A stretch of DNA of 64,000 nt from Lamellibrachia columna (taxonomy: Eukaryota > Annelida > Polychaeta > Sabellida > Siboglinidae). The position numbers and the translations under genes were made by a program. The notes under the pieces are model-generated. The model made no database searches, was not told where the DNA came from, and saw only the letters and a program-made list of their open reading frames with translations. Location of the stretch: NCBI GenBank assembly GCA_963662155.1, contig OY759262.1:61258010-61322009 (forward strand), read 5' to 3'. Within the stretch, counting starts at the first letter, position 1. Each line of letters opens with the position of its first letter. This document shows positions 12,406-25,500 of the stretch, piece after piece.

Positions 12406-13815
12406 TTGACCTGTCCCCCAACTTCTGTTTATGACCGATTCCACTGGTAATTGGACGCTTTGGCAGCATTACCTCTTCAGCTAGCTGATGCAACTAGACT
12501 TTCTTGGTTGCATTGGCAGGACAATTTGGTAGCGTCAACAGCGATTTTTGGTTGTGTTGGCACCATTTTATGAAAGCAATTTCACTGAAGGGGTATCGCT
12601 GCCGAAGTGGTATCGCTGTCGACACGACTCGGAACCGGTTAATTTTGGTCATTAGAGCGCCTTTGTTTTATTTAAACGTTTTAACGTTTTCATTATGATA
12701 AATTAATTATATTGTCATTATTGTTAATTTTAAAACTTCAATACTTTTACTTAAAGTGTATTTGAATACAAATATGGTACGTTACTGCAAAATGGTCAAA
12801 CACAAATATTTTCAAAATGAATAAAAAAAATTATTTTTATTTACAAATACTTACTTCAAATACAAAACTATTTAAATAATCCATGAAGGTAATTTTTATA
12901 AATTTTCCTTGAAATAGTCCATGAAATATTATATTTCATTTTAATATAAAGAGAACAATATCCTTTATACATCTCTGAGCATTTATAATTGGTCCTTTGA
13001 GTTGTGTGTTAGGAATGCGTGGAGGCCATACATGGCCCACAAGGTTGCCAGTCTATATGCATTAATTATGTGTTGACAAGTGCACTCTTTATTGACACAT
13101 ACCGATTTTTAATTTGTCCATATATATTATTTGTAAAAAGCATACTGTAGCAAACCATGATTAAACTGTTGTTTAATCATGGTTTGGAATTTGCAATATA
13201 AAGAAGAGATATTCAAACTAGCTTTGTATATTTACTATTTAGTCTACATAACGGTCACTTTTACAACAATCACATACCTCAAAATCACTTTTATTCGTGG
13301 ATAAAGCATGCCTCTTTCTAAATGTTTCTTTTTAATTAATAAAATTAATAAACATTTGATGGCCGTTTGCTCGAAACCATTTTTTCTCATTTGGAAGAAG
13401 GATATATCTGGAAGTAATTATGCTAGCCAAATAAGGTTTTGACTGTTGTTTTCAGTTTATTCTTCTCTTATTCTCTACACAACTGACATAACACCTTCTC
13501 AAGACAATCAAAATATTGAAGTATTCGTTCCTAAATAATAAGTAATTTTTTCTGTTACAAAAGTTACACAAAATATATTAAACAAACAAAAATAACTTGT
13601 TATGTTTTCTGCCAGTTGTGTAATAGAGTATGTACAGGGTTCATGCACTTTTGACATTTCAAATTCCATGACTTTCCATGACTTTCCAATGTAAATTTCC
13701 ATGACCTTAAACTGTCCATTTTGCCATGTGCTATTCTACAATATCATGACCAACTAATAACAATCACAGAGAATAATGCATTTTTGCACGCAATGGCATG
13801 GTTTGTTGTGCCCTG
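12406..13815. other. AT-rich intergenic DNA, no gene recognised
   Basis: Mostly low-complexity AT-rich sequence. One segment around 13635-13715 (CAGGGTTCATGCAC then repeated TTCCATGACTTTCC) resembles the terminus of a hAT-type MITE, but no matching opposite end was found. Confidence 0.4.
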
Positions 13816-13831
13816 GAAACATCTGATTGTT

Positions 13832-15044
13832 TCACATGTCCTTAGAGTTCTGTTCCAAGTCCTTCACCGTCTTAGCAAGTTCACTGAGTCCTGCTTTCAT
13901 CTCCTTGGCAGAACAACGACTGACATTTGACTTCATCAAGAAAACCAAATTGCCTGTGGATGCCTCTCAGCTAGCTTGTCTGCATCATCCTGGAGAGACT
14001 CTTTGGTGGTCTTGAGCAGCATCTCCTCCACCACATCTTGGCTTTCCTCTCAAGCCTACTGATCTCCTCCACCACAGCTTGGCTTTCCTCTCAAGCCTAC
14101 TGATCTCCTCCACCACAGCTTGGCTTTCCTCTCAATCCTACTGATCTCCTCCACCACAGCTTGGCTTTCCTCTCAAGCCTACTGATCTCCTCCACCACAG
14201 CCTGGCTTTCCTCTCAAGCCTACTGATCTCCTCCACCACAGCTTGGCTTTCCTCTCAAGCCTACTGATCTCCTCCACCACAGCTTGGCTTTCCTCTCAAG
14301 CCTACTGATCTGCACCACCACAGCTTGGCTTTCCTCTCAAGCCTATTGATCTCCTCCACCACAGCCTGGCTTTCCTCTCAAGCCTACTGATCTCCTCCAC
14401 CACAGCCTGGCTTTCCTCTCAAGCCTACTGATCTCCTCCACCACAGCCTGGCTTTCCTATCAAGCCTACTGATCTCATCCACCACAGCTTGGCTTTCCTC
14501 TCAAGCCTACTGATCTCATCCACCACAGCTTGGCTTTCCTCTCAAGCCTACTGATCTCCTCCACCACAGCTTGGCTTTCCTCTCAAACCTACTGATCTCC
14601 TCCACCACAGCTTGGCTTTCCTCTCAAGCCTATTGATCTCCTCCACCACAGCCTGGCTTTCCTCTCAAGCCTACTGATCTCCTCCACCACAGCTTGGCTT
14701 TCCTCTCAAGCCTACTGATCTCCTCCACCACAGCTTGGCTTTCCTCTCAAGCCTACTGATCTCCTCCACCACAGCTTGGCTTTCCTCTCAAGCCTACTGA
14801 TCTCCTCCACCACAGCTTGCCTCTTTGTGCCACGTGTCACCTTTACTGCCTTGCTCTTCTGCACCTCCAAGGTATTTGAAGTAGCGTGTGCGACCACTTG
14901 CAGCAGAAGCCAGCTCACAACCAGAGCATCAATACCACTGATGTGTAGCATGTGGTCGTGAATTGAGCACTGGGCAATGAAGGAGTCTTCCTTCATGTTC
15001 TCCACAACAATCTGGCGATTTAATCTATTATACTGAAGATGGTT
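13832..15044 (-). pseudogene. Coding-like minus-strand segments interrupted by a 41-bp minisatellite
   Basis: At 15044 a good minus-strand acceptor (TTCTTGCAG) opens a frame beginning NHLQYNRLNRQIVVENMKED and continuing to VVEEISRLERKAK before it enters the tandem array. On the far side of the array (13935-14040) another open segment reads VVEEMLLKTTKESLQDD. A third (13900..13832) reads MKAGLSELAKTVKDLEQ and ends in TGA. All three look like helical, coiled-coil protein. The array unit is not a multiple of three and one of its frames contains TAG, so the segments cannot be read straight through. I do not recognise the family. It could be a pseudogene, a real gene with an unresolved exon, or chance. 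Confidence 0.35.
14027..14817. repeat. 41-bp minisatellite, about 19 units
   Basis: The unit begins GCTTTCCTCTCAAGCCTACT and continues GATCTCCTCCACCACAGCTTG. Units are highly similar, with a few substitutions. The minus-strand unit matches the coding-like sequence at both edges, so the array probably grew from it. Confidence 0.9.
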
Positions 15045-15117
15045 CTGCAAGAATTATAGTAATGTTTTGTTCAATAAATAAGGACACTGATTCTCAATTT
15101 GCCAATATTTGATTTAC

Positions 15118-15660
15118 CCACCGATGGTTCAGTCCACGATGGGTTCGGCCCACGCCGACGGATGGTTCGGCCTAGGCAGACGGATGGTTCTGCCCACTCT
15201 GAAAAACGTGTCGCTATTGAATTCAGTGACGGTTGATTCGGCCCACGCTAAATGGCAAAATTCTAAGAATAGTAATTTTGACCCACCACTGATTAGATAA
15301 AATAGAAAATTATGATTTCGCACAAAACCTTGCATCTTCATCTGCATATATGTTTATGTTTAATAAAAACATTTAATTCTTAAAGCATATGTACGTTTTT
15401 CAAGATTCAAAAATGCTAATAATTTAGCATACAACATTTAACAGTACGCAAGTCGCAAAAAGTCAAGTTGAAAATAAAGAATGTAATAACGTCCACAGAC
15501 GGCCACTTTCCAGTTAGAATACGATGGTCGTTTTGGTCCACGGAGACCGCTGGCACCGGTTACATTACATATATGGTTGATTCAGCCCATGCGAGCGAAA
15601 ACACTTCCCAGTTTACAGGTTGCAAAAATGGTTAGTCTAGCCCATGGGCCTAAACCGTTA
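15118..15660. repeat. Scattered degenerate GATGGTTCGGCCCACG repeats
   Basis: Several copies of GGTTCGGCCCACGC-like sequence occur at 15122-15205, 15228-15248, 15575-15595 and 15630-15650. They are GC-richer than the surroundings. Function unknown. Confidence 0.45.
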
Positions 15661-15784
15661 TATGCCAAAACATCTGACACCCGGCCAAGTCAAAGCCTTA
15701 TAAAAACATAAAATATAGTGCCATAACATGGCAATAAAAGGGCACGCATGTGCCAGACACATCACATAAAATATTGCGCCGCTG

Positions 15785-16830
15785 AAGCGTCCAAGAATTT
15801 AGCGGGTACTGGTCATAATGGCGACAGATCCAAAACAGTGAAAACCAAAATGGTGACAAATCCAAAACAGCGACAAATCCAAAACAGCGACTAACCAAAT
15901 CGGTGACAAGTTGAGTCAAAACGGCAACACCCAATGGCCAAAACGGCTTTGGTCAAAATAGACAGATATTGCCGCCGTATGTATGGCAGGGTAATGATCA
16001 GAACAGCGACAAACCAAAACAGCGACACAAATAAATAATCATCAAGTATAAGCGTCACATACCCATGCAAAAATAAATAAATAATAATGGTGCATATACC
16101 CGATGTGGATAACCCCTGATGTGACGACACTTGGCTAAATTAAATGGAACCTAAATTAAATTTATGGTATAAGTGATACAAATAAATACTAACCGTGTAT
16201 AAATATGGCACGTATCTCCATTTCGATTGACGTCGGTTTTTTGTTCTGTCGATCATTAGTCAAAAATATAATTCAAAACACAAATAATGTATGTTACGAT
16301 TCCTGCATATTGAATATTTATTATCACCATAACACACACAAAAACAACAAGCTCTAGAATGAAGTTTACAAAACTTCAGCACATTACGCTTTGTGCAAGC
16401 ATGCTGATGTCCAACGGCCAGGTGTGAATAACAAACATTCCTGCACATTCGCAATCATGACCCGGGCTTACATTTTATGAAAAACGATATCAAAGAACCT
16501 ATACGCAGATGGATTCGTTGCGTTCAAAAACAATACTGATATAGTTAGGGTATGATATCATGGTGACATTTATATTTCCAATAATAATACCCACAAAATA
16601 TAATATTTATGTAATTCGTTAACTGTTGTGTACAATTATCAACTTCATTTATCTGGTTTAATTTTTGCCGTTCCGTTGTCGCCGTTTTTGTTGCTGTTTT
16701 GACAATATTTGTAGCCGTTTTGACCAATGCCAATGGTTGTCGCCGTTTTGACTTATGCCTTGTTACCGCCGTTTTGGTAGTCGCCGTTCTGACCTATATC
16801 CACCGAAGCGACCCATATATCGCTCACAGA
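15785..16830. mobile_element. Possible fold-back element with inverted clusters of CAAAACAGCGAC motifs
   Basis: The left cluster (about 15810-16035) repeats CAAAACAGCGACAAA and variants. The right cluster (about 16665-16800) repeats the complement GTCGCCGTTTTGAC. About 630 bp of AT-rich DNA separates them. Clustered short repeats in inverted orientation suit a fold-back transposon. No terminal repeat or target duplication was resolved. Confidence 0.4.
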
Positions 16831-17455
16831 GCTGCAAATTACCTGCGCACTATCTTATTGTTAACGGACACACATATATGATTACTTTCGCGTGATATAG
16901 GTACAAGTATTACGTATTTAAAAGCAGCAGCAATCACTTTCAGTAAACGGTTACTTTACTATCGCAATCGATGAAAGTAACAAAACAACACTGTCAACAA
17001 AACGGCGCGACAGCTGCACCGGAAGTACACACATTCGAGTGCGCGGACAGATGCGCGGGCTATTCCGATGTTTCCAAGACCAAGCCGTTTCTAAACGCAA
17101 ACTTGAAAGTTCTATGTTGTTACGGGTGAATTGGCTTTTGGTGTGCTTAGTCTGGGCAGTTTCGTGTGATATTTCACTGTGGTGTTTGTCACCTGTACCT
17201 ATGTTAGCAATGTCGACGGCAGTCTTCATTTTGGCAACGGTGTCGGTGTGATCTTAGAAAGCTCACTACCAACGTAACCAAGCCCAGCGCCAGCGGAGGC
17301 CTTGCCAAGCCAAGTCAAGTGCGAGCCAGGTAACTCAACTTGACAATGATGTCAGCTTTGAAATTTTCACGTTCAATACTTTTTGAATTGTGTGAGGTCT
17401 AGCATATAGTCATAAACGTGAAAATGTCAATGTATGTGACTGTCGTTGGCTACTT

Positions 17456-17770
17456 TTAAAAGTTCCTCCTCAGATAGGTCTTTTGCTCATCTCATTTCAG
17501 ACTCATTTGGCAAACATATCGAACCTGTACACATTTTTTTATTTGGCCTTCGTTTTTTATTCACCTTGACTGGTCTAAAATCAGCAGAAAAAGTAGCAAT
17601 AGTGATATGACTCTATTATACTAACATAAAGCTAAATTCACACTTGCTAGTTACCTGAACGAATGATAATTTATTCTTATGATATTAACAAATTTGAACA
17701 TCAGTGATTCAGTGAACGTGATTCACAAATAGAATCATGATCAGCTAAATGAATTAAGGAGGGAGCAAGG
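17456..17770 (+). mobile_element. MITE family copy 2 (intergenic)
   Basis: It begins TTAAAAGTTCCTCCTCAG and ends GAATTAAGGAGGGAGC. The interior shares CATCTCATTTCAGACTCATT and the AACATCAGTGA...GATTCA block with the other copies. Non-coding. Confidence 0.6.
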
Positions 17771-17986
17771 TAAACAGAGGGGTGAGATTTAGCGGTCGTC
17801 AACGGCGCCCATCAATGGCTTTGGATGACTTAAAGTTTTGACTACAGTGGCCCACATGACGACTCGAAATATTTACGTGGCTGCAATATTTTCGACACAG
17901 CAAAAATAAATGAAATGTTAATAAACATCTCAGAAGAGTTGTCCTGGATGTATCGCATTTATGTTAACCATAAATCATGTGTTTGT

Positions 17987-18234
17987 GACACGTTTGACAT
18001 TGCAAGAAATGTTGCCAAACTGTAGCCGAAGCAATATCAATAGGGAGCATTCATTGTATTTGTATTATATATAAAAGTGGCACCACCATGACCGGTTATT
18101 ATTTCAGTGTAGAATGACCATTCAGTTACATGTTGAACGTTGATGTGGTTGATTAAAAAATACAATGAATGCTCCCTATTGATATTGCTTTGGCTACGGT
18201 TTGGCAACATTTCTTGCAATGTCAAACATGACAC
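17987..18234. repeat. Long inverted repeat (hairpin), ~76-bp arms
   Basis: Arm 1 (about 17987-18062) and arm 2 (about 18159-18234) are near-perfect reverse complements, with cores CAATATCAATAGGGAGCATT and AATGCTCCCTATTGATATTG. The loop is about 96 bp. A (TA)n tract follows arm 2 directly. No coding capacity. Confidence 0.85.
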
Positions 18235-19527
18235 GTATATATATATATATATATATCCACATAGTGCGCTGAGCGCTACTGGTGAATTAATGGGGAACCT
18301 GGTTGAAGTTTCTCTAGGCTGGCGCCACGTGGCATCACTTATATATATATATATCCATGTGGTGCTCATGACACCATTTTAGTAACATTTGGAGGTAAAA
18401 TCAGGTCCTGTGAAAAATCAGCATGTCCTGTAAACTGTTCAGTTCACAGGTCCTGATGTCCTGTGACGCTTGGAGACTTTTTGCTTAGGCTGTTGGTGTA
18501 CCATGTTATGAAAACAAAAAATCTGTCACATGTATACAATTATATACTGTATTTTATTCAGTATTATGTGTTACATTGTATTGATCCTGCCTTGAAAATA
18601 AATGTTTCAAAACTATTTGTTTTTTATGTTTTTATTTGTTGTTGATGTCATTCATACATTCTATCTTCAAAGCATTTAAGTATTGATTAGCAAGTGGACT
18701 ACCTAAGAAGCTGTTGGGCTACTTCACTTTGCAAGGTTGGTAGCCCGACTGGCTACCTTCCATGACTTGCTAAATCCACCACCAAAGGAGGTACTGAATC
18801 TGTAAGCCTTGCCTTGGAGAGAGGGTTGACTCATACCCGGTAGAATAAGAAGGGAACTTTTACTTACATATTCAATATTGGCCTGTTTTCAGCCTCTCCA
18901 TGACTGGTCTCATTAGTATGATAAATCTCAAGATTATTGATCAGTAAAATGATTTCATAATTGTATTGAGGTATATCACCAATAACATGATTGAGTTACA
19001 ATAGCTTTATAATTAATCATACCAGTTCAATTAGTTCAATTACAATTAGGAACGACTTCATGAGCATCAATATTAACTGGAACAGTTACAGAACTGCGTG
19101 GAACAACAAATAGTATACAAATTCGCGTTCAGTGGGTGTTCCATATGATGTTACTGGCATGTGTAGATCTATAGATAATGGTACAATGCAACATTTCAGC
19201 AAATTGGAAACAATTATATGTAGATTAAGGTATGCTTTTCTGTCACGGAATGGCCCAGAAAGGAGATTGGCAGCCATGTTTGACTATTCAACCAGTGATT
19301 GCCAATAGGTGACATTCACTGATTGACACGGCCTTTGATCACTTTGATCACTTTTATGGGTAATATTGATGTCCCTACATCATGGTTGTATTTGTAAATA
19401 ACTTAATTATGAGCAACACTGTTACAGTTGTAATATTGTCTTCAGTTCTGTACTTAACTACATGTGTTTTTTTTTTCATTCTTAGGTCAGTCGGATATTT
19501 GCCAATTGTTGAGCAGGCTTCAGCAAC

Positions 19528-22500
19528 ATGCTGAGTCGTCACGAGGAAGAAAATCACTTCAATGACATGGTGAGTAATGATGATGGCGATGACGTGTAGC
19601 CACAGCCTCAGGCAGACATTGATGTCTCCTTACAATTGCTCTAGCCACTTTGAGTCCACAAGTACAACCTGTCCAATGTTTGATTTGTCAACATCCAATG
19701 GCTGTACTTAACCCCAGCTTTCTTTTCAGGAAGCATAGCAGATCTTCTTCTCCCCACTTTATCCCTCACCAGGGTTGTTTGATTTAAATCATTAAAAAAA
19801 ATCAATAAAATCATTGATTTATGATTTTTTATTTCTGATTTTTTTAATTGCTGATTTATATGAATTTAACACAAATAATTTTTTACAAGCATCGAGATCA
19901 ACACAGCTTTGTATGTTTTTTAAATACAAAAGCACAAAGTGCACACACTTGTGTAGCTGTATTGTCACCAGATAGCCTGATAGTTAAATACATTTTATGA
20001 CATTGTGTATGTTTGAGCTATTCCCTTTCTGAATGTATTGAAGCCACACAAACTTGTCTTCAAGAGGAAGTATCTAAAGTCCACTTAGAGCTTGTGCTAG
20101 TTGTTACCAAGTCAGTATGTTGAGTCAAGTAAGACAGTCTTCGTGACAATTGTTTAATACTGTACCAGTTTGCAGTCTGGTTGGAGACCCATAGAGTAAA
20201 CAGAGCCCTGGACAGGTGCTAATCCACCCTCACAGCAAACAATAATTAGCACTGCTACAGCCACAAACACACAGCATGCTTTCCTTTCCAAGACAGATTA
20301 TGCAACTACAGGGGGTGAGGCCTTGTGGACATTGTTTAATGTCTTTATATAAGCAAAAATCATGTATTCTCTGTTAAGACAAGTACCCAAATCGATTTGA
20401 ATAGAACATGTTTGAAAGAGTTTATAAATGTAAACATCAGTATAAATGTCTATTCCAGATTTTTTTTAAATCCGATTTAAATAAAAAATCTGATTTTTTA
20501 TATATATTTTTTAAATCATGATTTTTTCAACCCTGACCCAGACGTTAGTCTTTCTCTGTGTCATGCTTATCTTGAGCATTCTGCACCATACCCACATCTC
20601 GAATGCATATATTCGTTTCTCATCCTATTCCTTGAATGTCCATGACTCACTGCTATACAGAGCAATGCTCCAAACTAGGTACACTGTAGTACGCTAAAAT
20701 CTCTTCTTCAAACTTACATTTACACTTGTATGTGTATGTGACCATCTTTCCAGGTCAGAAAGAATCATTTCAGTAACATGACTTGAACTTAAATAAGAAA
20801 TATTTTCATGGTGCTGTAACTGTGTAACATATTTAGATCACACACTGTCACTTAGACACATGTTGCTGTAACTGTGTAACATATTTAGATCACACACTGT
20901 CACTTAGACACATGTTCTGTAAAGATGGTAATGGAATAAGAATTATTATTTATGGGCACTGCTAAGACAATCCCTTTAAACATTACCAAAAGATGGTGGA
21001 AATAACTAGTCATTAGTTTAGTCATGATCGTTTTACCAAGAAAGTAATTCTGTTGTGAATAAAACGTGATTTTGTTATAATGATGTTCGAAAGGAATACA
21101 TAAGAAGTTAAAAAACAAGTTTTAGTTAACGTATATATTATACAACTTTACAATAATATCACACTGACATTTTTAAGATGTTGAATGGGGTATGAAAATA
21201 TTGATAGAAATATGTTTTTCTCTCTCAAGAAAGATAGCAGAACTAGAGGACATGAGGTAAAGTTAGTAAAGAATCAGTGTAGATTGGATATCAGGAAGTA
21301 CTCATTCTCACAGAGGACAATAAATGAATGGAAAATACGGATTGTATAACTGCTAGCGGCATGACTATGTTTGAAAACAAGTTTGACACATATCTCAGGA
21401 GGGCGGGTTACATGTAGACGAACACTGATGGACTCTCGATAAGCCAGTGGCTTCTTTGTCCACTTGCCTTTGGGCCTTTGGCTTGGATGGCAAATCTTGT
21501 TAAATCTACAACTATTCATTAATGCATTCATTTGAGTAATTATAAGAAGAAATACTAAATATAAACCAAATCACATACAAATGAAAGGCCCACATCTATA
21601 AAGAATAAAGTATTTTCATGGTCTTTGTGGGCAAAAACCAAAGGTAAATGACATAATATTATCATGAAAGAAAGCATCCTGTGGGGTTGGGCTGTCTATG
21701 AACAGTGCAGGGTCACCTGGAATGGCTGATACTGTTACACTGCTTTTAGTGCCTGTGAGCCTTCCTTGTTGTCCTTGTTCATTGTATATCCATCAGGTTT
21801 CTACAAACATGTCTATAACATTGGCCATCACACATTCAAAACAACAATAGTAAGAACCATTAGTAGAAAAATATATAGAATATTGTATAGCGTTTTGCGG
21901 ACAAAACTGTGGAATTCAGAAAATATTATATATAAAAAAAATTTGTAGAATATTCTGTAGAACTTTTTTATAGAATATTCTATAAGATTTTGGCAGACAT
22001 AGCTATATATAGAATGTGTAGTTTCTATAGTTTTCTATACAACATTCTGCTAGAATAGAATGTAGAATTCTATTGATTTCTACATCTTTCTGTATAATTT
22101 TTTTTGAATTCTATAGATTCTTTTGCTAAGGGTACCCTGGTGTAACACCCCTGTGTGCATGGAGTGGCACCCCTAGTTGGGTGATGTGACACACCCAAGT
22201 CTATAACCATGTTGTGACACCCCAGGTGTGTGATATGCCACACCCAGTGTCATAGGCAGGTTCTCTATTAGGACCTCCAGTTATTGAATCAAACATAATG
22301 ATCACTCGGGCACATGCTGCAACAACTGTTCAAAGATGCCAATTATATTTTTAAACATTCCAGCTGCTCTTGTGAAACAATATAGATAATCAGTTCCTGT
22401 CACAAAATTATGATACCAAAATATGAAGCATTTAATGGAAAAGATAGCATATTTTTCACCTACATCTGTCTGCCATTTTGTGCTAATCGGTGACAGCTGG

Positions 22501-25500
22501 TCGGGGGATGTTTTGTGGCTGTAACTGGATGTGACAGTTTGTGCTTGCTCAGCCACATGATATCACAAAAATAATTATTTGCTCTATTAATCAAACTTGT
22601 CCTGCCCAATAGGGCATCGTTTCCAGCTGCTTTTTAACATCTGAAAAAGTATGTAGCTTATATAATTATAAATATAGGTTAATTGTAGGGGGTCAATCAT
22701 AAATTGGTGTAGTATTGCTACTGAATGTTGCAAAGAGTAGCATAGTGTCGCTATTGGTGTATATGCTTCTCCCATGCTAGTGGTGATAGTTTTAGATTAT
22801 TATCAGTTTTATTGATGATTTGATGAAAAGTCAAACTTGCTGTATAACTGCTCATAATTATGAGATGCATAGTATTGGATACGCATAGAAAAATACCTTG
22901 TCTAACAGTTTACTATAATCTATGTATCCCTAGAGAAATCACAAATATAAAATTATTACTATATTTGTGTAGCATGTGTGCGTTCATGCATGTGTTTGTG
23001 TGATTACATACATATGTCGATGTATGTATAAATGACTGTGTTTGTGTGTGTGGTGTGTGTATTTTAACTGAAATAATGTCTAAAATGTTCACAATGGTCT
23101 ATGTAGTCATTATACTTCCCATTATAAACATGAGCAAAGAGGAGGTATAAATTCATAAAAACAAACATTATAACCTTGTGGTTGCTTACGTATAATATGA
23201 AGAAAACTACAATTGTATTATCACAACACAAGGCATACATCCATAACCATTTCTAAAAAACCAGTTTCAGCCAGGGTGTGACCCCCTGTAGTTGAGCAGC
23301 AGTGACACCCCCCAGAGCATTCACACACACACACATGGCCATGACTGTGGACTTTGTTATGCATGCCTGGCTCTGCTCCTGATTATGTGTGGAATTCTTG
23401 CCTCAGGAGTTGTTCAGTACACTACGGTTTTGGGGTCCACAGTTTTGGCTTGTTGCTCTAGTTCACTTTCACCTGTTTGACCCCAGCTTTGTAGCCCTTT
23501 GGTCCAGGCAGAACAACTGCAGTGGACAGGTGCAGGTGAGGCTGTAGACTGAGTGACTGCTGTTTATGTGGGTCAGACATTCTTGCGTGAGCCAGTGAGC
23601 AGTTTGGAGTAGCTGGCGGGCAGGAAGCAGTATGAGGTGGCCTGACAAAACTAGGGTAAGTTTGTTCCTCAGTGTTTCTGAGTTAGTTCCAGCGGTTATA
23701 AAGTGATGTTTGTAAGGCGTTGTTTCATGTGGGTTGGGACAGTTCGTGGCATTGTTTCCATGTTGTTTTATTGCCACGTTTCTCTTGGCTGGCTAGTTCA
23801 CTATACTTGTCAGTGAAAGTGGAATGAATGAATGAATTTTTTGTGTGTCTGTGTGCGCACAGCACCTATGATGTGATCAGTTTCTTACACCTGATCATAT
23901 TTTTAGTAGTGTTGTGACTGTGACAAACTTGACATGTGAAATATGTTACATTGAAATCTAAACTTGACTATCATACAGACTGATTTTTTCATAAAGAATT
24001 CATATTTTTTTACCAAATTTTAAATCAGGCAAACTTTCACAAAAGGTGTGTAAATGTTATTCATGTATTGTGCTAAAATTTCTCCAAATTACCAAATTCG
24101 GTTCTGTCTAGAAAATAAGTCTTCTTTGCCAGAATACATTCTAAAGTTGTAATGCTGGTCAATACGAATTCTATACTGTGTTCTGACAGTGATAACAAAC
24201 ATTTGTTAGTTATTTGCTTTCTAAATGTGATACTTTATTCGTACTTTATGCATTAGACAAAGCCTACGTTATATGCCATTTCTTGTTCCTGGCATTGACA
24301 ATATGCCATGCATCATTTGAGGATGTGGAGTTTTGTGGACACTGTGTCATTGGTGATATGTTGACCTAGTTTTGGAATAGGTGTTAGTTATTTATTGACA
24401 AGGAAGTTGAATCATGATGTAAAGAACTAAGGAAAACCTCAGTTCTAAGTTTACTTTTACATCTCTATTGCCTGCATTACAACTTGTTAGATAAGTATCT
24501 GTGGTCTAATAATTGTTGACATCTGAAATAGTAGATGAATATTGTAGCTAGCGTAGATGAATACCATCGACTAGCAGTGAACCAGCAGATTCCATGTCCA
24601 TACGCTACATGGGCCTTTTCTTTATAATAGTAATAATATAAAACACTTTTATTGTGCTGAAAAGCCTGAAATCCTTGGGAGACCCAAGCTCAGCAGTGCA
24701 CTAAAACAAAAGGGTTTAAGCAGTTCCTAATTGATAAACAGTTCCAGTTGTAAACAGTTGGATTGGTACGCTGGGGAGCTGTGGAGGATAAGTAGTTCCA
24801 GTTGTAAACAGTTGGATTGGTACGCTGGGGAGCTATGGAGGATAAGTAGTTCCAGTTGTAAACAGTTGGATTGGTATGCTGGGGAGCTGTGGAGGATAAG
24901 TAGTTCCAGTTGTAAACAGTTGGATTGGTACGCTGGGGAGCTATGGGGGATAAGTAGTTCCAGTTGTAAATAGTTGGATTGGTACACTGGGGAGCTATGG
25001 GGGATAAGCAGTTCCAGTTGTAAACAGTTGAATTGGTACGCTGGGGAGCTATGGGGGATAAGCAGTTCCAGTTGTAAACAGTTGGATTGGTACGCTGGGG
25101 AGCTATGGGGGATAAGTAGTTCCAGTTGTAAATAGTTGGATTGGTACACTGGGGAGCTATGGGGGATAAGCAGTTCCAGTTGTAAACAGTTGAATTGGTA
25201 TGCTGGGGAGCTATGGGGGGTAAGTAGTTCCAGTTGTAAACAGTTGGATTGGTACACTGGGGAGCTATGGGGGATAAGCAGTTCCAGTTGTAAACAGTTG
25301 AATTGGTACGCTGGGGAGCTATGGGGGGTAAGTAGTTCCAGTTGTAAACAGTTGGATTGGTACACTGGGGAGCTATGGGGGATAAGCAGTTCCAGTTGTA
25401 AACAGTTGGATTGGTACGCTGGGGAGCTATGGGGGATAAGTAGTTCCAGTTGTAAACAGTTGGATTGGTACGCTGGGGAGCTATGGGGGATAAGTAGTTC

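Noticed and set aside
14027..14817. CRISPR-like array (regular repeats)
   Set aside because: Units are contiguous tandem repeats without unique spacers, in a eukaryotic genome; the same applies to the other arrays.
16951..17251. 92-residue minus frame and 70-residue plus frame in CpG-richer DNA
   Set aside because: The minus frame starts plausibly (MKTAVDIANI), but it joins the segment at 15044 in no stop-free phase. It may instead be promoter or 5' UTR sequence of a flanking gene.
21870..22080. Palindromic TAGAATATTCTATA cluster as regulatory (heat-shock-element-like) sites
   Set aside because: Degenerate AT-rich palindromes in a long intron without further support.
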